Positions 35,893 through 49,147 of a stretch of 64,000 nt of DNA are shown here, one piece after another. The stretch's first letter is position 1, and each line of letters begins with the position of its first letter. The stretch covers positions 26,740,272 through 26,804,271 of the forward strand of contig NC_026659.2 in assembly GCF_000004075.3 (NCBI RefSeq), given 5' to 3'. A model generated the notes under the pieces. It did not search any database. It was not told the origin of the DNA and saw only the letters and a program-made list of their open reading frames with translations. The translations under genes and the position numbers were made by a program. This stretch comes from Cucumis sativus (Eukaryota > Streptophyta > Magnoliopsida > Cucurbitales > Cucurbitaceae).

Positions 35893-37839
35893 ATGAGGAT
35901 AATGGATGTTCTAAGCAAATACATTATAATTCCAAGTCTTGTAGTTGGGTGTGTCATTTTGATGAGCAATATCATGAAGTTGGTGAGCAAGTTTTGGTGG
36001 ACTCCCATGAGGATTCAAAGGATAATGAGGTCCCAAGGGATTAATGGCCCTTCTTACAAATTCATACAAGGCAACATGAGAGATATGTACACCAAAAGAA
36101 TGCAAGCCATGGCTACTCCTATGGAGCTCTCTCACAATATACTCCCTAGAGTTATTCCTCATGTTCATTCCTGGCTCAATGATTACGGTATATGTGTCAA
36201 AATCTCTCTAGCTATTATGCTTTTAATCAAGTTTTTTCATAATGAAAAGTGGGTTTTGTGGAAATTAAACAGGGAGGAGCTTCTTGCAGTGGTATGGGAT
36301 TGAAGCACAATTAATCATTACAGACCCAGAAATGATCAAGGAAGTGTTGAACGATAAACAAAAGAATTACCCAAAAGCAAAACTTGGAAGGGATTTACTT
36401 AGAATTTTTGGAGATGGACTTGTCACTTCTGAGGGTCAAAGATGGGCAAAGTCTAGAAAAATTGCCAATTTTGCTTTCCATGGAGACAGTCTCAAAGTAA
36501 TTAATTAACTAATCAGTAATATGTAATTCATATCATGTTAATAATTAATAATTTTTCTTTTTCTTCTGTTTTTCAAATTAATTAAGAACATGATTCCAAC
36601 CATGATTGAGTGTGGTGAGAAGATGATTGAAGGGTGGAAGAATCATGAAGGCAAAGAATTGGATGTGTACAAAGAATTGAAAGTTTACACTTTGGATGTT
36701 ATTTCTCGTACTGCTTTTGGGAGTAGCTACCAGCAAGGATTGAATATTTTTCACATGTTACAACAGCTTACTGATTTGTCTATCAGAAATGGATACAAAA
36801 TTAAGCTTCCTATAATCAGGTATTCATAATAACCCCCCAACTCCAAACGAGTCATCGAAATCATGATGATATCAAAATGTTTGTAAGAACTGTAACGATC
36901 ACTAGTTCTTTTTTTGTGAAACGGTGTGGTTGTTTTGCAGTAAGATATTGAGATCGAAAGACGACGTAGAAGGAGAGCGACTGGAGAAGAGAATGAAAGA
37001 ATGTTTCACTGAGATAATAAGAGGAAGAGAAGATAGATCAAAGAATGGAGGAGGGGAAGGGTATGGGAATGATTTTCTAGGAATGTTAGTGAAGGCAAAA
37101 AATGAAGGTGAAAAATCAGAGAGGATAACAATGGATGTGATAGTGGCAGAATGCAAAACGTTTTACTTTGCTGGACATGAAACAACAAATGTTTTGATAG
37201 CTTGGATTATGTTTCTTCTTGCCCTTCATAAACAATGGCAAGAACAAGCTAGAGATGAAGTGTTTAGGATTTTTGGACACAGCAGCAATCCAACGTATGA
37301 AGCCCTTTCTAAATTAAAAATAGTAAGATTTTGACATATCATTCTTTAATTTTAACATCAATACTTAATTACCATTTGTTAATATAACCTTTCTTATACA
37401 GATGACAATGATCATCAACGAAACTTTGAGGTTGTATCCCCCGGCAATGACCGTATCACGCCAAGTGGTGGAGAAGGAAGTAAAGTTGGGGAGCCTCGTT
37501 CTTCCGACGTCTCTGCAGCTGATGATACCAACCATCGCAGTCCATCACGACAAAGAATTTTGGGGGGAAGATGTACATGAGTTCAAACCAGAAAGATTTG
37601 CAGAAGGGGTCTCCAAAACGATCGAAGGAAACTCAGCTGGGTATCTTCCATTTGGGTTAGGTCCTCGAAATTGTGTGGGGATGAACTTTGCCATCAATGA
37701 GGCCAAAATTGCTATGTCAATGATTCTACAAAAGTACTCATTTACCCTCTCCCCTGCCTACGCTCACACGCCCGTCCAGTTTCTCACTACTTGCCCCCAA
37801 CAGGGACTTCAAGTCATTCTTCGTTCGATATCAAATTAG
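35893..37839 (+). CDS. Cytochrome P450, CYP72 clan (CYP749A/CYP721A-like), copy A
   Basis: Five exons, 35893-36187, 36273-36496, 36587-36819, 36941-37322 and 37402-37839; 523 residues, a full-length microsomal P450. An N-terminal anchor (IIIPSLVVGCVILM) is followed by WWTPMRIQRIMRSQGINGPSY. The I-helix oxygen-activation motif AGHETT is at 328-333, ExxR (ETLR) at 385-388, FKPERF near 439-444, and heme-binding FGLGPRNCVG with Cys469. All core residues are present. The YFAGHETTN and RLYPP forms are typical of the CYP72 clan; I recall such cucurbit genes being named CYP749A22-like, but a tree is needed. The substrate is unknown; clan members oxidise terpenoids, gibberellins, brassinosteroids or fatty acids. 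ATG 35902 is an alternative start. An extra residue occurs in SRQVVEKE compared with its neighbours. Confidence 0.95.
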
Positions 37840-38310
37840 AATAAAGAAAAAAACAAAAACGTAAATTTGTTTGATGTAAGAATAGATTGTTTTAACTTTA
37901 ACACCGAAAAGGTATTGTAAGTTATTGAGCTCTGCATTATTGAGCTTTGAAGTATGAATGAAGGCAGGCGAATACGTTGACTTCCTCTGATTTTTCCCCT
38001 TTATCTTCATCCTCCCACTCCCTCCCTCCATCCCTTCGTTCCTGCTATTTTAACCTCTGGCGCCGTAATCATTTTCCTCCGCTCTCTAGTTTAATTGGGA
38101 CCAAACCTCAGGTTTGTGTTTTTCTCTTTCAAACTTTTTGTTAATCAAAAAAGAGAAAAAGTACTTCAGAGTATCAAACTGAATCAAAGCAACCTAACTT
38201 TCAATTTTCAATCTTAATAATTACAAATGGAAGTTTCTCAGAAACCGATTGTCTTTCAATTGCAATATCAGATGCCATCTTGAAGCAATTAGAAGAAAAA
38301 GTGAGATGTG
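37840..38310. other. Spacer between P450 copies A and B
   Basis: 470 bases holding the 3'UTR of copy A and the promoter of copy B, with a TCCCACTCCCTCCCTCC pyrimidine tract and a GTTGAC W-box-like core near 37976. No gene. Confidence 0.5.
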
Positions 38311-40991
38311 ATGGAGTGTACGATCATCAATTACATTTCAATATTTCTATCTGGGTGTCTTCTTTTTGGGGTCTTCAAGCTCTTTGTCAAACTATGGTGG
38401 ACTCCCATGAGGATTCAGAGGTTCATGAGGTCACAGGGGATTCAAGGTCCTTCTTTTAAGTTCATCCAAGGCAATACCAGAGATGTTTACATCAAAAGAA
38501 TGCAGGCCATGGCTACACCCATGGACCTTTCCCATAACATTCTCCACAGAGTTATGCCTTGTGTTCACTCTTGGCTCAACCTTTACGGTACAAAAATCAT
38601 CTTGAACTTTCAATTGTTGTGTTGGGACAGCCTTGAATCCGTTATCTGAAACTTTGAATGTAAATGACCAACCAAATGAGATTTATGTTATTTACGACTG
38701 TGGATTCAAGGCTTAGAGATGTGTCATATATAAACCTTTTAATCTTACTTGCCATTTTTGCAGTCTATATTATTTGATAGTTTAACACACTGATAGTGAA
38801 GTATGTAAATCTGTGTTGATCTTTTCTCACTTTCTTTGCTTGGTTTGTCAATTTAATAACATTTTCCTTTTCGTTAACGACTGAGTCTGGTTTCTAAACT
38901 TTTAGAGCTGTGCTTTTAGGAATAGATTCTTGAATTTTAAATAGTATTGTAATAGGTCTCTTAACCATTGCTTTTGAGTATAATATCTTGCAAACGAATG
39001 GTTATTACTTATTAAATACGAAATTGAGACTTAGACTTGATTGTTGTCTAAATCTATTAAAAAATGTTAAAGGGGTCTATTAAACTCAACTTTGAAAGTT
39101 AATGAATTAACTTATAATTAAACAGCTTCTTTTTCAATTGGATGTCTGTTTTTATCGGTGCGAGTGCTTGGAATTGTCAAACAGGGAGGAACTATCTTCA
39201 GTGGTCTGGAGTTGATGCTCAGTTAATGATTACAGACCCAGAGATGATCAAGGAGGTGCTCCATGATCGACAAAAGAGCTTCCCAAAAGCAAAACTCAAA
39301 GGCCACATTCATAGAATTTTTGGAAATGGACTTGCCACAGCAGAGGGTCAAAGATGGGCCAACTCCAGGAGAATAGCTAACTTTGCTTTCCATGGAGACA
39401 GTCTCAAAGTAATTAACTTCATACTTGATTTTAGTTTTGTCGAGATTTGATTGAACTGTTTGAGATTATTGCGAGTGTACTGCAGAACATGATCCCAACC
39501 ATGATTGAGTGTGGTGAGAAGATGATTGAAGGGTGGAAGAATTATGAAGGCAAAGAATTGGATGCGTTCAAAGAATTCAAAGTATTCACTTTGGATGTCA
39601 TTTCTCATACTGCTTTTGGGAGTAGTTACCAACAAGGAAAGAAAATCTTCCACATGCTACGAGAGCTTTGCGAGCTATCAATCAGAAATGGATACAAAAT
39701 TAGGCTACCTATAATCAGGTAATTTAGCCTTGTTCAATAGTTGAAAATTGAACTTATAAACATTACTCTCAAGACTTGGAATTCAAATGTTTTAGTTCTA
39801 TCAAATGGGGGGCTTACTTTTGTTTGTTGAGTTCCTAAATTACTTGATGAAAGTTGATGTTATGTTAATAGAAATGAAACTATTTGTTGGAATATTTTGA
39901 TTTTGTTATCTGGTACTCCAAATGATCAAGAACGGGGTCTCGCTAATTATAAAACTACTTTCACTTTGCTCGTGGACATAGCCAGCATACTGTTAGTAAA
40001 ACATTTTTTGTGTCGTTTTTTTTACTGTTGATGCTTTTTGCTTGTGTCTTAACTCTAGTTTTGATTTGTTTGCAGTAAAATTTTGAAATCAAAAGATGAT
40101 TATGAAGGAGAAAGGCTTGGAAAGAGACTTAAAGATTGCTTCATGGAAATCATAAAAGAGAGAGAAGAGAAGTTGAGGAATGGTGAAGCAAATGATTATG
40201 GGAATGACTTTCTGGGATTATTAATAAAGGCGAAGAACGACCCTGAAACATCACAATGCATTTCTATGGAAGACATTGTTGATGAATGCAAAACATTTTA
40301 CTTTGCTGGACATGAGACCACCAATGTTTTGTTGGCTTGGACTATGCTTCTTTTGGCTTTGCATAAAGAATGGCAAGAAAAAGCAAGAAATGAAGTGTTG
40401 GATGTATTTGGACACAACAACCCAACTTTGGAAGGCCTTCCAAAACTAAAAACAGTAAGAATTATGACGTATAGATGAATATGGAAACTAGGATCTCCTG
40501 ATCTATTATCATGTAAATACTTATACAAACTGTGTGTTTGCTTTTACTATGGACAGATGGCGATGATCATCAATGAATGTCTGAGGCTATATCCACCGGC
40601 AATGCCAGTAGCACGGCGAGTAGAGAAGGAAGTGAGACTAGGAAACCTGGTGGTTCCTACAGCGACTATGCTGACAATTCCTACAGTAGCAGTTCATCAT
40701 GACACAACGTTTTGGGGGGAGGACGCACATGAATTCAAACCAGAAAGATTTTCAGAAGGGGTGGGGAAAGCCACCGAAAACAACTCGGCTGCGTATATCC
40801 CGTTCGGATTGGGGCCTCGAAACTGTGTGGGGATGAACTTTGCAATGAACGAAGCCAAAATTGCAATGTCAATGATTCTACAGAGATACTCCTTCAGGCT
40901 ATCGCCGGCCTATGCACACATGCCGGCGCAGTTGTTAACCATTAGCCCCCAGAATGGAGTTCAAGTGATACTAAATTCAATAGCAGATTAA
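38311..40991 (+). CDS. Cytochrome P450, CYP72 clan (CYP749A/CYP721A-like), copy B
   Basis: Five exons, 38311-38587, 39185-39408, 39486-39718, 40076-40454 and 40557-40991; 515 residues. Starts MECTIINYISIFLSG with an N-terminal membrane anchor and WWTPMRIQRFMRSQG. AGHETT, ECLR (378-381), FKPERF and FGLGPRNCVG with Cys461 are intact. Exons 2 and 3 are exactly 224 and 233 bases, as in both neighbours, and exon 4 differs by one codon from copy A. Intron 1 is 597 bp against about 85-90 bp in the neighbours, so it has expanded or holds an insertion. Likely active; substrate unknown. Confidence 0.95.
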
Positions 40992-42276
40992 AAAGATTGA
41001 AATGAACACTGTTTGGGTGTTAATAAGATACATGTATGTATGGTTGGTACTCTAAATTTGAACAAATATATGGCAAAACTACATTATTATTATTATTATT
41101 ATTATTACTACGATTGGTTCGGTCTTTCTCCCTTGCAATTGTTTGAGCAAAAGAAATCAAGTAAACGGTCTTTAGTGACAATAGTTAACAACAAGGAGAA
41201 CACTAAATAGAGACGACACACACCATTGTTAACCCGGTTTGATGACACATCATTCTTGACCTATGATCATATATCTTATTACTTCGAAAATATTCAATCA
41301 TAATCAACATGTTATGACTTTAATTAACCAGAAAGATATTAAATTACAAGCTATTGATACAACACGAAACTCTTAACCAGCAGAACTTCGATCAAGATAA
41401 CACAACGTCATTTTCTTAAGACAACTGCAAAGTAAAGTAATTGCTTTTCGCACTTTTTTTTTCCTTTTCGACACACTCACATTATGAGTATGAAATAAAC
41501 TTATATAGAAAATTCCAACACCCAATCTTTAAAAGAAAGGAAACAGAATAATATCACAAATAAAGTAATATCCAAAATCGAAGAATATTCATTTTGAAAA
41601 TCATTCTTTCGTCATTCTCTTTTTGCCACGACAGAAGATCTAAGAAAAGAGCTTGACATGCAGTCCTACAAATTTTCCAAAGAAAATTAGAAAAAGTATT
41701 GAACATGTGTTAATGCATAAGTTAGTGAGCCGCATAGTTTGAAATTAAACTTGCAAATTACTCAAAATAAAAATGAGAAGAAATTATACTTGCACAACAA
41801 GCAAAGTAATCTCACAAATTTTTATAGATTATTTATTTTGGTAATTATTCTTTTCTATAGATTATAAATGCAGACCATGGTGCAAAAAATGTCAAACATC
41901 CAAACATTCAAATAAAAGTTTAAACATTCAAACATTCAAATAAACCTTAATTGTAGTCATTTATTGTTGATTTTAAAAAACATATAATTTTTGTTTTCCA
42001 TTGGCATTTTTTACTCTTAAGTTTTGAAAACATAGTCATTTCTTCATGTTATTATTATTTAACTAAATTTGGTAAAATTTAATTTCCAACGACTAAATTA
42101 AAATAAGATTTAAGTAATGGAGACCCAAATTTAAAAAAAAAAAAAAAAACTTAAAAGATTAAAAAAGAAGAAATTAAGAAAAAAAAAGTCAACATATTAC
42201 TTTGGAATTAAGTTATTCATAGGAATGTGAAATTGAATTTTCAATGTTTCTGCTTTGCCATTGTTGACCACTGCTC
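40992..42276. other. Spacer between P450 copies B and C
   Basis: Contains a (TTA)n run at about 41083-41107 and an A18 tract near 42132-42149. 41900-41960 repeats CATTCAAA-type words. No gene supported. Confidence 0.5.
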
Positions 42277-42286
42277 GCCACGTGGC
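42264..42286 (+). promoter_or_regulatory. W-box and palindromic G-box upstream of P450 copy C
   Basis: TTGACC (42264-42269) is followed by the perfect ten-base palindrome GCCACGTGGC (42277-42286), about 130 bases before the ATG. G-boxes bind bZIP/bHLH factors (abscisic acid, light, jasmonate) and W-boxes bind WRKY factors. No equivalent pair was noticed upstream of copies A and B, so copy C may be regulated differently. Confidence 0.5.
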
Positions 42287-42414
42287 AACCACAAAATAAT
42301 TTGCTTAAGAAAAAATAAACATTAAAACCCTGTTTTTAAGGAACATAAACACAAATGAACTGAATCACAAAGAGAATAAAAGATCAAGGAAGAAACAACT
42401 AACGAAGTCCATCA

Positions 42415-44393
42415 ATGGATATTACTATGAACTACTACAGTTCAATATTGATATTTGGGGTTATCCTTTTTGGAAGTGTCATCTTCAAGCTTTTAGGAAG
42501 GCTATGGTGGAATCCTATGAAGATTCAACGGTTGATGAGAGCGCAAGGGGTCCAAGGCCCATCATACAATTTCATACATGGCAACACCAAAGAGATGTAC
42601 TCAAAAAGAATCAAGGCTATGGCTAAACCAATGCAACTCTCTCACCGTATACTTCCTAGGGTTCTTCCTCATATTCTCTCTTGGCTCAACCAATATGGTA
42701 TATATATATATATAACACAGCTCGTTTGGATTATGATATAAACTGCAATCAGTTACTAATTGATTATTTGGTGGTGTGGAAAAACAGGAAGGAACTATGT
42801 TCAATGGTTTGGGGCAGAGGCTCATTTAGTCATAACAGAGCCAGAGCTGATCAAGGAAGTGCTCAACAACCAACACAAAAGCTTCCCAAAGGCAAAACTT
42901 CAAGGCCACATTCATAAAATTTTTGGAAATGGACTTGCCACAGCAGAGGGTCAAAAATGGGTCAACTCTAGAAAACTTGCTCATTTTGCTTTTCATGGAG
43001 ATAACCTCAAAGTAAATTTACCCCTGAGTATAATTTTGATATTTACTCATCAATTTTAAAATAATTGAAAGAAGAAGAAAAAGCCCTCATTGTTTTACAA
43101 TTTTGCAGAACATGATCCCATCAATGGTTCAATGTGCTGAGACAATGGTTGAAGAATGGGCACATCATGAAGACAAAGAGATTGATGTGTTCAAACATTT
43201 TAAGGTTTATACTTTGGATGTCATTTCACATACTGCTTTTGGAAGTAGTTATGAACAAGGAAGAAATGTATTCCAAATGCTGCAGAGGCTTTGTGAGTTA
43301 TCCATTACAAATAGATATAAAGTTAGACTTCCTGTGATCAGGTACTTTTAAGATTGTCTCTTCGCCTTTTGATAATAATTTTGCTTTTTTTGTTGTTGCA
43401 GTATTTAATATTATGTAGCATTAATTCTTTCCCTAAATGTTTGTGTGTTTTGAGGACGCAGTAAGATATTGAAATCAAAAGATGATATTGAAGGGCAGAG
43501 TCTTGAAAAGAAGATGAAAGATTGCTTCGTGGAAATCATAAAAGCAAGAGAAGAGAAGTTGAATAATGATGAAGCAAATGATTATGGGAATGACTTTTTA
43601 GGATTGTTAGTGAAGGCCAAAAATGATCCTCAAGATTCACAAAGGATCAGTTTGGAAGATGTTGTTGATGAATGCAAGACCTTTTACTTTGCTGGGCATG
43701 AGACCACCAATGTTTTGTTGGCTTGGACTATGTTTCTTTTGGCTTTGCATAAAGAATGGCAAGAAAAAGCTAGAAACGAAGTGTTCGACGTATTTGGACA
43801 CAGCAACCCGACTTTTGAAGCCCTTCCAAAACTAAAAACGGTAATTATAAATTATAATAACAAAACATAAGGTAGTGTTTATATAATCTTAATTGTTCAA
43901 AAACTAAATTGGTTATCAAACCGAAACATTGTTACTGTTTGTGCAGATGGGTATGATCATCCATGAAAGTCTAAGGCTATACCCTCCGGCGATGACATTA
44001 TTAAGAAAAGTTGAGAAGGAGACAAGATTGGGGAGGCTAGTTCTTCCGAGAGGAGTGCAGGTAGTGATACCGACGGCAGCAATTCATCACGACGAAGAGT
44101 TATGGGGGAGAAGCGTAGATGATTTCAAGCCAGAAAGATTTTCGGAAGGGATAGCAAAGGCAACCGAAAGAAACCCAGGTGGCGGTACGTATCTCCCCTT
44201 TGGATTAGGGCCTCGAAGCTGCGTTGGGATGAACTTTGCATTGAACGAAGCCAAAATAGCAATCTCCATGATTCTTCAACGATTCTCCTTCACTCTCTCC
44301 CCTGCCTATGCTCATTCCCCTGCTATGTTGCTTACAATTGCTCCTCAGCATGGACTTCAACTCATTCTTCATCCACTTTCCACACATCAATAA
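42415..44393 (+). CDS. Cytochrome P450, CYP72 clan (CYP749A/CYP721A-like), copy C
   Basis: Five exons, 42415-42697, 42788-43011, 43109-43341, 43462-43840 and 43947-44393; 521 residues. N-terminus MDITMNYYSSILIFGVILFG is a membrane anchor followed by WWNPMKIQRLMRAQG. AGHETT, ESLR (380-383), FKPERF and FGLGPRSCVG with Cys465 are intact. It is the most divergent of the three at the C-terminus (NPGGGTYLPF, an added Gly-rich bit, and the tail LHPLSTHQ). Exon lengths and phases match its neighbours, so the three derive from tandem duplication. Likely active; substrate unknown. Confidence 0.95.
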
Positions 44394-45492
44394 AGCACTT
44401 CCATGATGTGATTCTCAATCCACTTGAAGAGGGACGTTTGGAACGTTGAGTTGCTATTAAGTCTTATTGGAACGTGTTTAGTCTTTAAATTCAATCATTT
44501 ATATTTGTTTCAACGCAGAGTTTTGAAATTTATAAGGTAATATAAATTAGACTTGTTATTCAAATTTGATTTCAAAGAACATGAATTTAACTTAGATAAA
44601 CCAAGTGTTAATGGTCTTTAGATATAGTCGATCTCAAGCCTTAGTGTATAGTTTATCTTCATCATTCGCTACCCATTCAATTTATACCCCAACAAGCATA
44701 ACAAATCGCTTTTGAAGATTGTGTTTGTTTACTTAGAGCAATTTATCTCTTCATTATGTTTAAATTCAAGAGGATTAATGCAAGAATGAGAAACCTATTA
44801 CCAAATTGGACTTAAAATGAGGCCATTGGAAATGAAAATTTGGGCCGAGAAGAAAAGCCTTAATGGTTTTAAGAAAGAAGAGTGTGTGTTTGGATGACCT
44901 TGAGATTGAGCTAACAAAGAACAAAGAGCTCAACACCACATTTTGATTCAATTTTAACTATACTCAAACGGTGATTATTCTTTTAACTGTGAAGAACACA
45001 TTTTACGAATCTGTCATTGATTCCACTCAAATCTGCTCTTGGAATATCTACAATCATGTTGTAATATATTATTCTTCGACGTTTTAATAATAAGTAAAGA
45101 AAACATTATACCCTTTTTACTATGCTATAATTATTAAAAATAATAATGTGATGTGTTTGTTTGTTGTGTTTGAGCGAACCGGGTTCATCATTATATTAAA
45201 TCTGCCGTCCCTATTGATTTCAACCGGCCATTTTGAAGATGGATAGAGTTTGTATTTGTTTGTGTGTTGTCGTTTTGTACAATTAAAGGTTGCGTTTTGA
45301 GTATAAACTCCAAACATATAACATAAATATTTCTTCCTTACAACACATAAAAGGACTTTTTTGGTTCTTTATAACGTCTTCTTTCTCTTCATGGCCCTAC
45401 ATTATTCCTTTACTCTCTCTTTATTCATTTTTTTCACTTCACTCTTATCAAATCAATTAAGTGTAATAGCAATGTGTTAACTTTAAATTAAA

Positions 45493-45612
45493 ATATTTAT
45501 CAACTATTCATCATTGTCTATCAATGTCATCGATAGAAGCATATCAACGACATTATTGTTTCTTATATGTTGTAAATATTTTGTCATATTTGCTATTTTT
45601 GACAATTTTCCT
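45493..45612. repeat. Diverged copy of a CTATCA...GATAG dispersed repeat
   Basis: Contains GTCTATCAATGTCATCGATA, then AGAAGCATATCAACG and TTTTGTCATATTTGCTATTT. Shares word order with 46938-47082 and 57458-57800. Confidence 0.5.
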
Positions 45613-46937
45613 TAGATTATTGTTTGTTTCTTTCAAGTGGTTAATCATATATGGTGTTTAGTGTTTTTTTTATTGTTTTAAGTAGTTTGAGACTTCCATT
45701 AGAAGTAACGTACGAGAACTCATCTTCATGGAATTTCTCGATTAGTTGTGGGTGTTTAGTCTTTTTTTTTTTTCTATTTTTGTACATTTTCTTAACTTCT
45801 TTGTTCGTCAATCGAAGGTGTGAAGTCAAATTCTCTATACTATAATTCGATATTTTTACAAAATAAAGAAAAATGAATTTAAATATATATGTAGTAGACA
45901 TTAACATTAACATTAATGATAATCAAAAGTGAGTAGCAAAGAAGAAAGAAGAAAAATAAAGGTTAAAAGTAGAATCTCGAAAGCTAAGTAGTGAATAAGA
46001 ACAAAAGTAGATGAATTTGATTATTAATAGTTGAGAGGTGGGAGTGTGACGTAAGAATTAAATTATAATAAAGAAGGTCACACGTGGTAGCTTTGGTATT
46101 ATTGTAAAAAATAATAAGAAGATACGAAGAAGAAGAAGAAGAAATTGTGTTTGTGGAGAGAACATTTATGAGAATTAATAGTTTGGTTTAAAATTAAATG
46201 ATTTGGTGGTGTGATACGAATTCAATTAACTACTTTTCCATAACTATAACTATAAATAAATGCTTTGTGTACACATTCGTCCCCACTCTTTATCCTTCAT
46301 ATGCCCTTTTCCCTCTCCCACACCTTTCTTCTATTCACTATTAATTATCAAACCAATTAAATTCCCACATTTCATATATTTTATGTCAATTTACATATTT
46401 TTACTTTGACCTAACGTCACTTTAACGATTTAAGTATAAATTACGGGAAATTTTAGATTCTAGTATACGACACATTTAAGATTTTCAAATTCAGTGATAT
46501 AAATTAAAATGAAATGGAAATTATTACCAATTTTTTATGGTGATTACGGCTACCTTATGATAGTAATCTATGACTTTCTAATATTAATTATTTTATGAGA
46601 ATCACTTTATGATATTAACTTTGAAATAAGACGTTTAATTTTGTTCGTGGATATTAGTTATTTATATTAGAATATGTGGAATGTGACGATGATAATAAAC
46701 AATAGTTGTTATAAATATAACTAAAAAACAATTATACATACATGTGATATAGTTTAATAATGTGTTAATTAATTAGGTTGTGCTCAAATGGGATAATACA
46801 CCATACCAACTACATAAATAGAGTTGTTTGTTACAATTATGAACACCAACTACTTTTTTAATAAAATCTAACCTACAAAATTTATGGATTATTTATACAT
46901 ATTTTTTTTTGTACAATTTTGACTACATATATATTTG

Positions 46938-47082
46938 GATAGAAATCGATAACTTTTTTCACTATCTATCAATATGTGTCACTGATAGAAGCATATGAAT
47001 GTCTATCAATGTTTACTACTGATAGAATTTGAAATTTTGCTTTTTGTTGTAAATGATTTTGTCAAATTTACTATTTTATATT
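46938..47082. repeat. Diverged copy of a CTATCA...GATAG dispersed repeat
   Basis: Contains CTATCAATATGTGTCACTGA followed by TAGAAGCATATGAATG, then CTATCAATG, ACTGATAGAATTTG and TTTTGTCAAATTTACTATTT. It has the same order of words as the copy at 45.5 kb. Confidence 0.5.
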
Positions 47083-48640
47083 ATTCTCTTATATATTTTG
47101 ATATCGGTTGAATTTATGTTTGACATAGAGTAATTCTTTATTTGCTTTTCTGAGACAATGACGAAAATATTTTGGATTATATTAAAATAGTTTCACATTT
47201 TCATCTTCCAAAAAAAATTAGGTTAATTTTTATAAATATAACAAACAGCCAAATATTTGTATAACCAAATAAAAAGTTCCATTAAGCTCGTCATTTCTTA
47301 AAAATATTTCGAGTTTATTCTTCTTTTTTATCGTCTTTATCTTTCCACGTTCTTTTTTAGAAAATTCGAGATTTTCTAATTGTTTTATTATGGGTAAATA
47401 TTTTAGTTGACCCACCAACATTAACTATTTTAATTAGTGAAAGAGCAAGAAAATAAAAAATAAAAAAAGAAATTGGTGACTTTTTTCTTTCTTGTAATAT
47501 TTGAAGAAAAAAATATAAAGTTGGATTGAAAATAGAAGAGAGGGAGAGAAGCATGAGAAGAAGGTACTTCAAAACAAGCCACGTGAGAATGTTTGACTTA
47601 TGAAAATGACAGGTGGACATGCCACATGAGCAATCTCAATTCTCACATACATACATAAAGATGATGACACATATGCATACGTGTCATTTTATCAATTTAC
47701 TAAAATAACAAATAGTTTCCCTAAACCCTTTTTCATTACTAGCTCATTAGGGTATCAATATTTACAAACTAATTGGACGAAACAAAACAAACACAACCCT
47801 ATTTCATTTCGAGAAGAAAAAAGTTCGAAATCTGTAGCTAGTGAGACCTGTTAAATGTATCGAAATAATTGTTTAAAGTGATCATACGATTTGATGTCAA
47901 TATAATATAGTTTGATTAAACTTTTTGTTTACTTTTTCTTTTTATATAAGAAAATGTGATATTTGACTTTTTATTTTCTAATTGGATTCCTCTGTATATG
48001 ATTAGAAAAAAAAAAAAAAAAAAGAAAAGTAGACAACTTTGCTTTATGGGTCGGTTTGCTTAACAAATAAATCGTTTTTGGCATTACTATTACTATACTC
48101 AAGAAATACAAATATCAAATTAATTCACTTATGTCAATGGATCATATTTTAATGTTCTTTCTTTTTAAGAATTAAAGAGGCTATTTCATGCAGTTTAATT
48201 AACTTCTAATATAATTATTCAACTATTGTCCTTTCTTGGTGCACAACCTATTCAATTAAATATAATTTAAAACGATTAATAAAATATCTATAGTTTCAAT
48301 CATGGATCAACGTCTTCCAAACAAGGACACAACTTGTGATAGTCTTCTTCTATTCTTATTCATTTCGGTATTTATCATATTGTGGTTGAGCTCACTTATC
48401 TAGAGGGTGGTTAATTAATCAACTTACTTTAATGCAGTCTCGTTAGATTTTATAGAACGTATATGTATAAGGCATTGTCCCAATAAATATATATTATTTA
48501 AAGTAATATTATCGCATGTTATGAAAAATCTTTTTATGAGAGTCATAATAAATACTTTCAATAAATATTATATAAAGAATAATTCTAAATATTATATATA
48601 ATTTAACCATCTATGTCCATTTAGTCATATTTGTGGATTC

Positions 48641-49147
48641 TCGTTTGGTAACTTATTTATTTGTATTTTTGTTAACTTTGACTTTAAGTTTTTCAAAAAA
48701 TGAGTATGTTTGGTAATCGTTTTCTTTTTCAAATAAGGAATTTGTTTTTCTTTTTAAAAAAATGACGAAGGAAATTAACTGAAAATAAGAAATAAAGCTT
48801 TCGTTCTTAGATCCGTTATAAAACTTATATAGTTTTTGTTTTTAATAAAAAAAAACTAGAATGATGATGAAATGGAGTATTATTGGTTTTTATTTTCTTT
48901 TTTAAAAGTTAAGTTTATTTCTTCATCATTTTTTTAATTTGATTTGCAATCTCTTAAATACCATTATTAACTTTTATTCAAACTTTGAAGAAAAAAAGAT
49001 TATGAAAATTTTCTGCCTTCTTTAGTTTTGAAAACTGAGCTTAGTTTTTAAAATCTTAGCAAAAAAAAACAAACAAATAACAAATAAACTTTGAATGAAA
49101 ACAGTATTCATAAAATTAAGTTTTCAAAAACAAAAACCAAACACGAT
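48641..49147. mobile_element. MITE-like inverted-repeat element, low complexity
   Basis: The left end TCGTTTGGTAAC, followed by T-rich words ending in TTTTGTT, is mirrored at the right by AAAACAAAAACCAAACACGA. A second TTTGGTAATCG lies inside the left half. The interior is A/T-run rich and non-coding. Such segments with inverted TTTGGT ends recur in plant genomes and fit an old non-autonomous DNA transposon, but simple-sequence drift could also give part of the match. Confidence 0.4.

Noticed and set aside
36902-37188. Minus-strand frames over P450 exon 4
   Set aside because: Antisense shadows of a well-supported coding exon.
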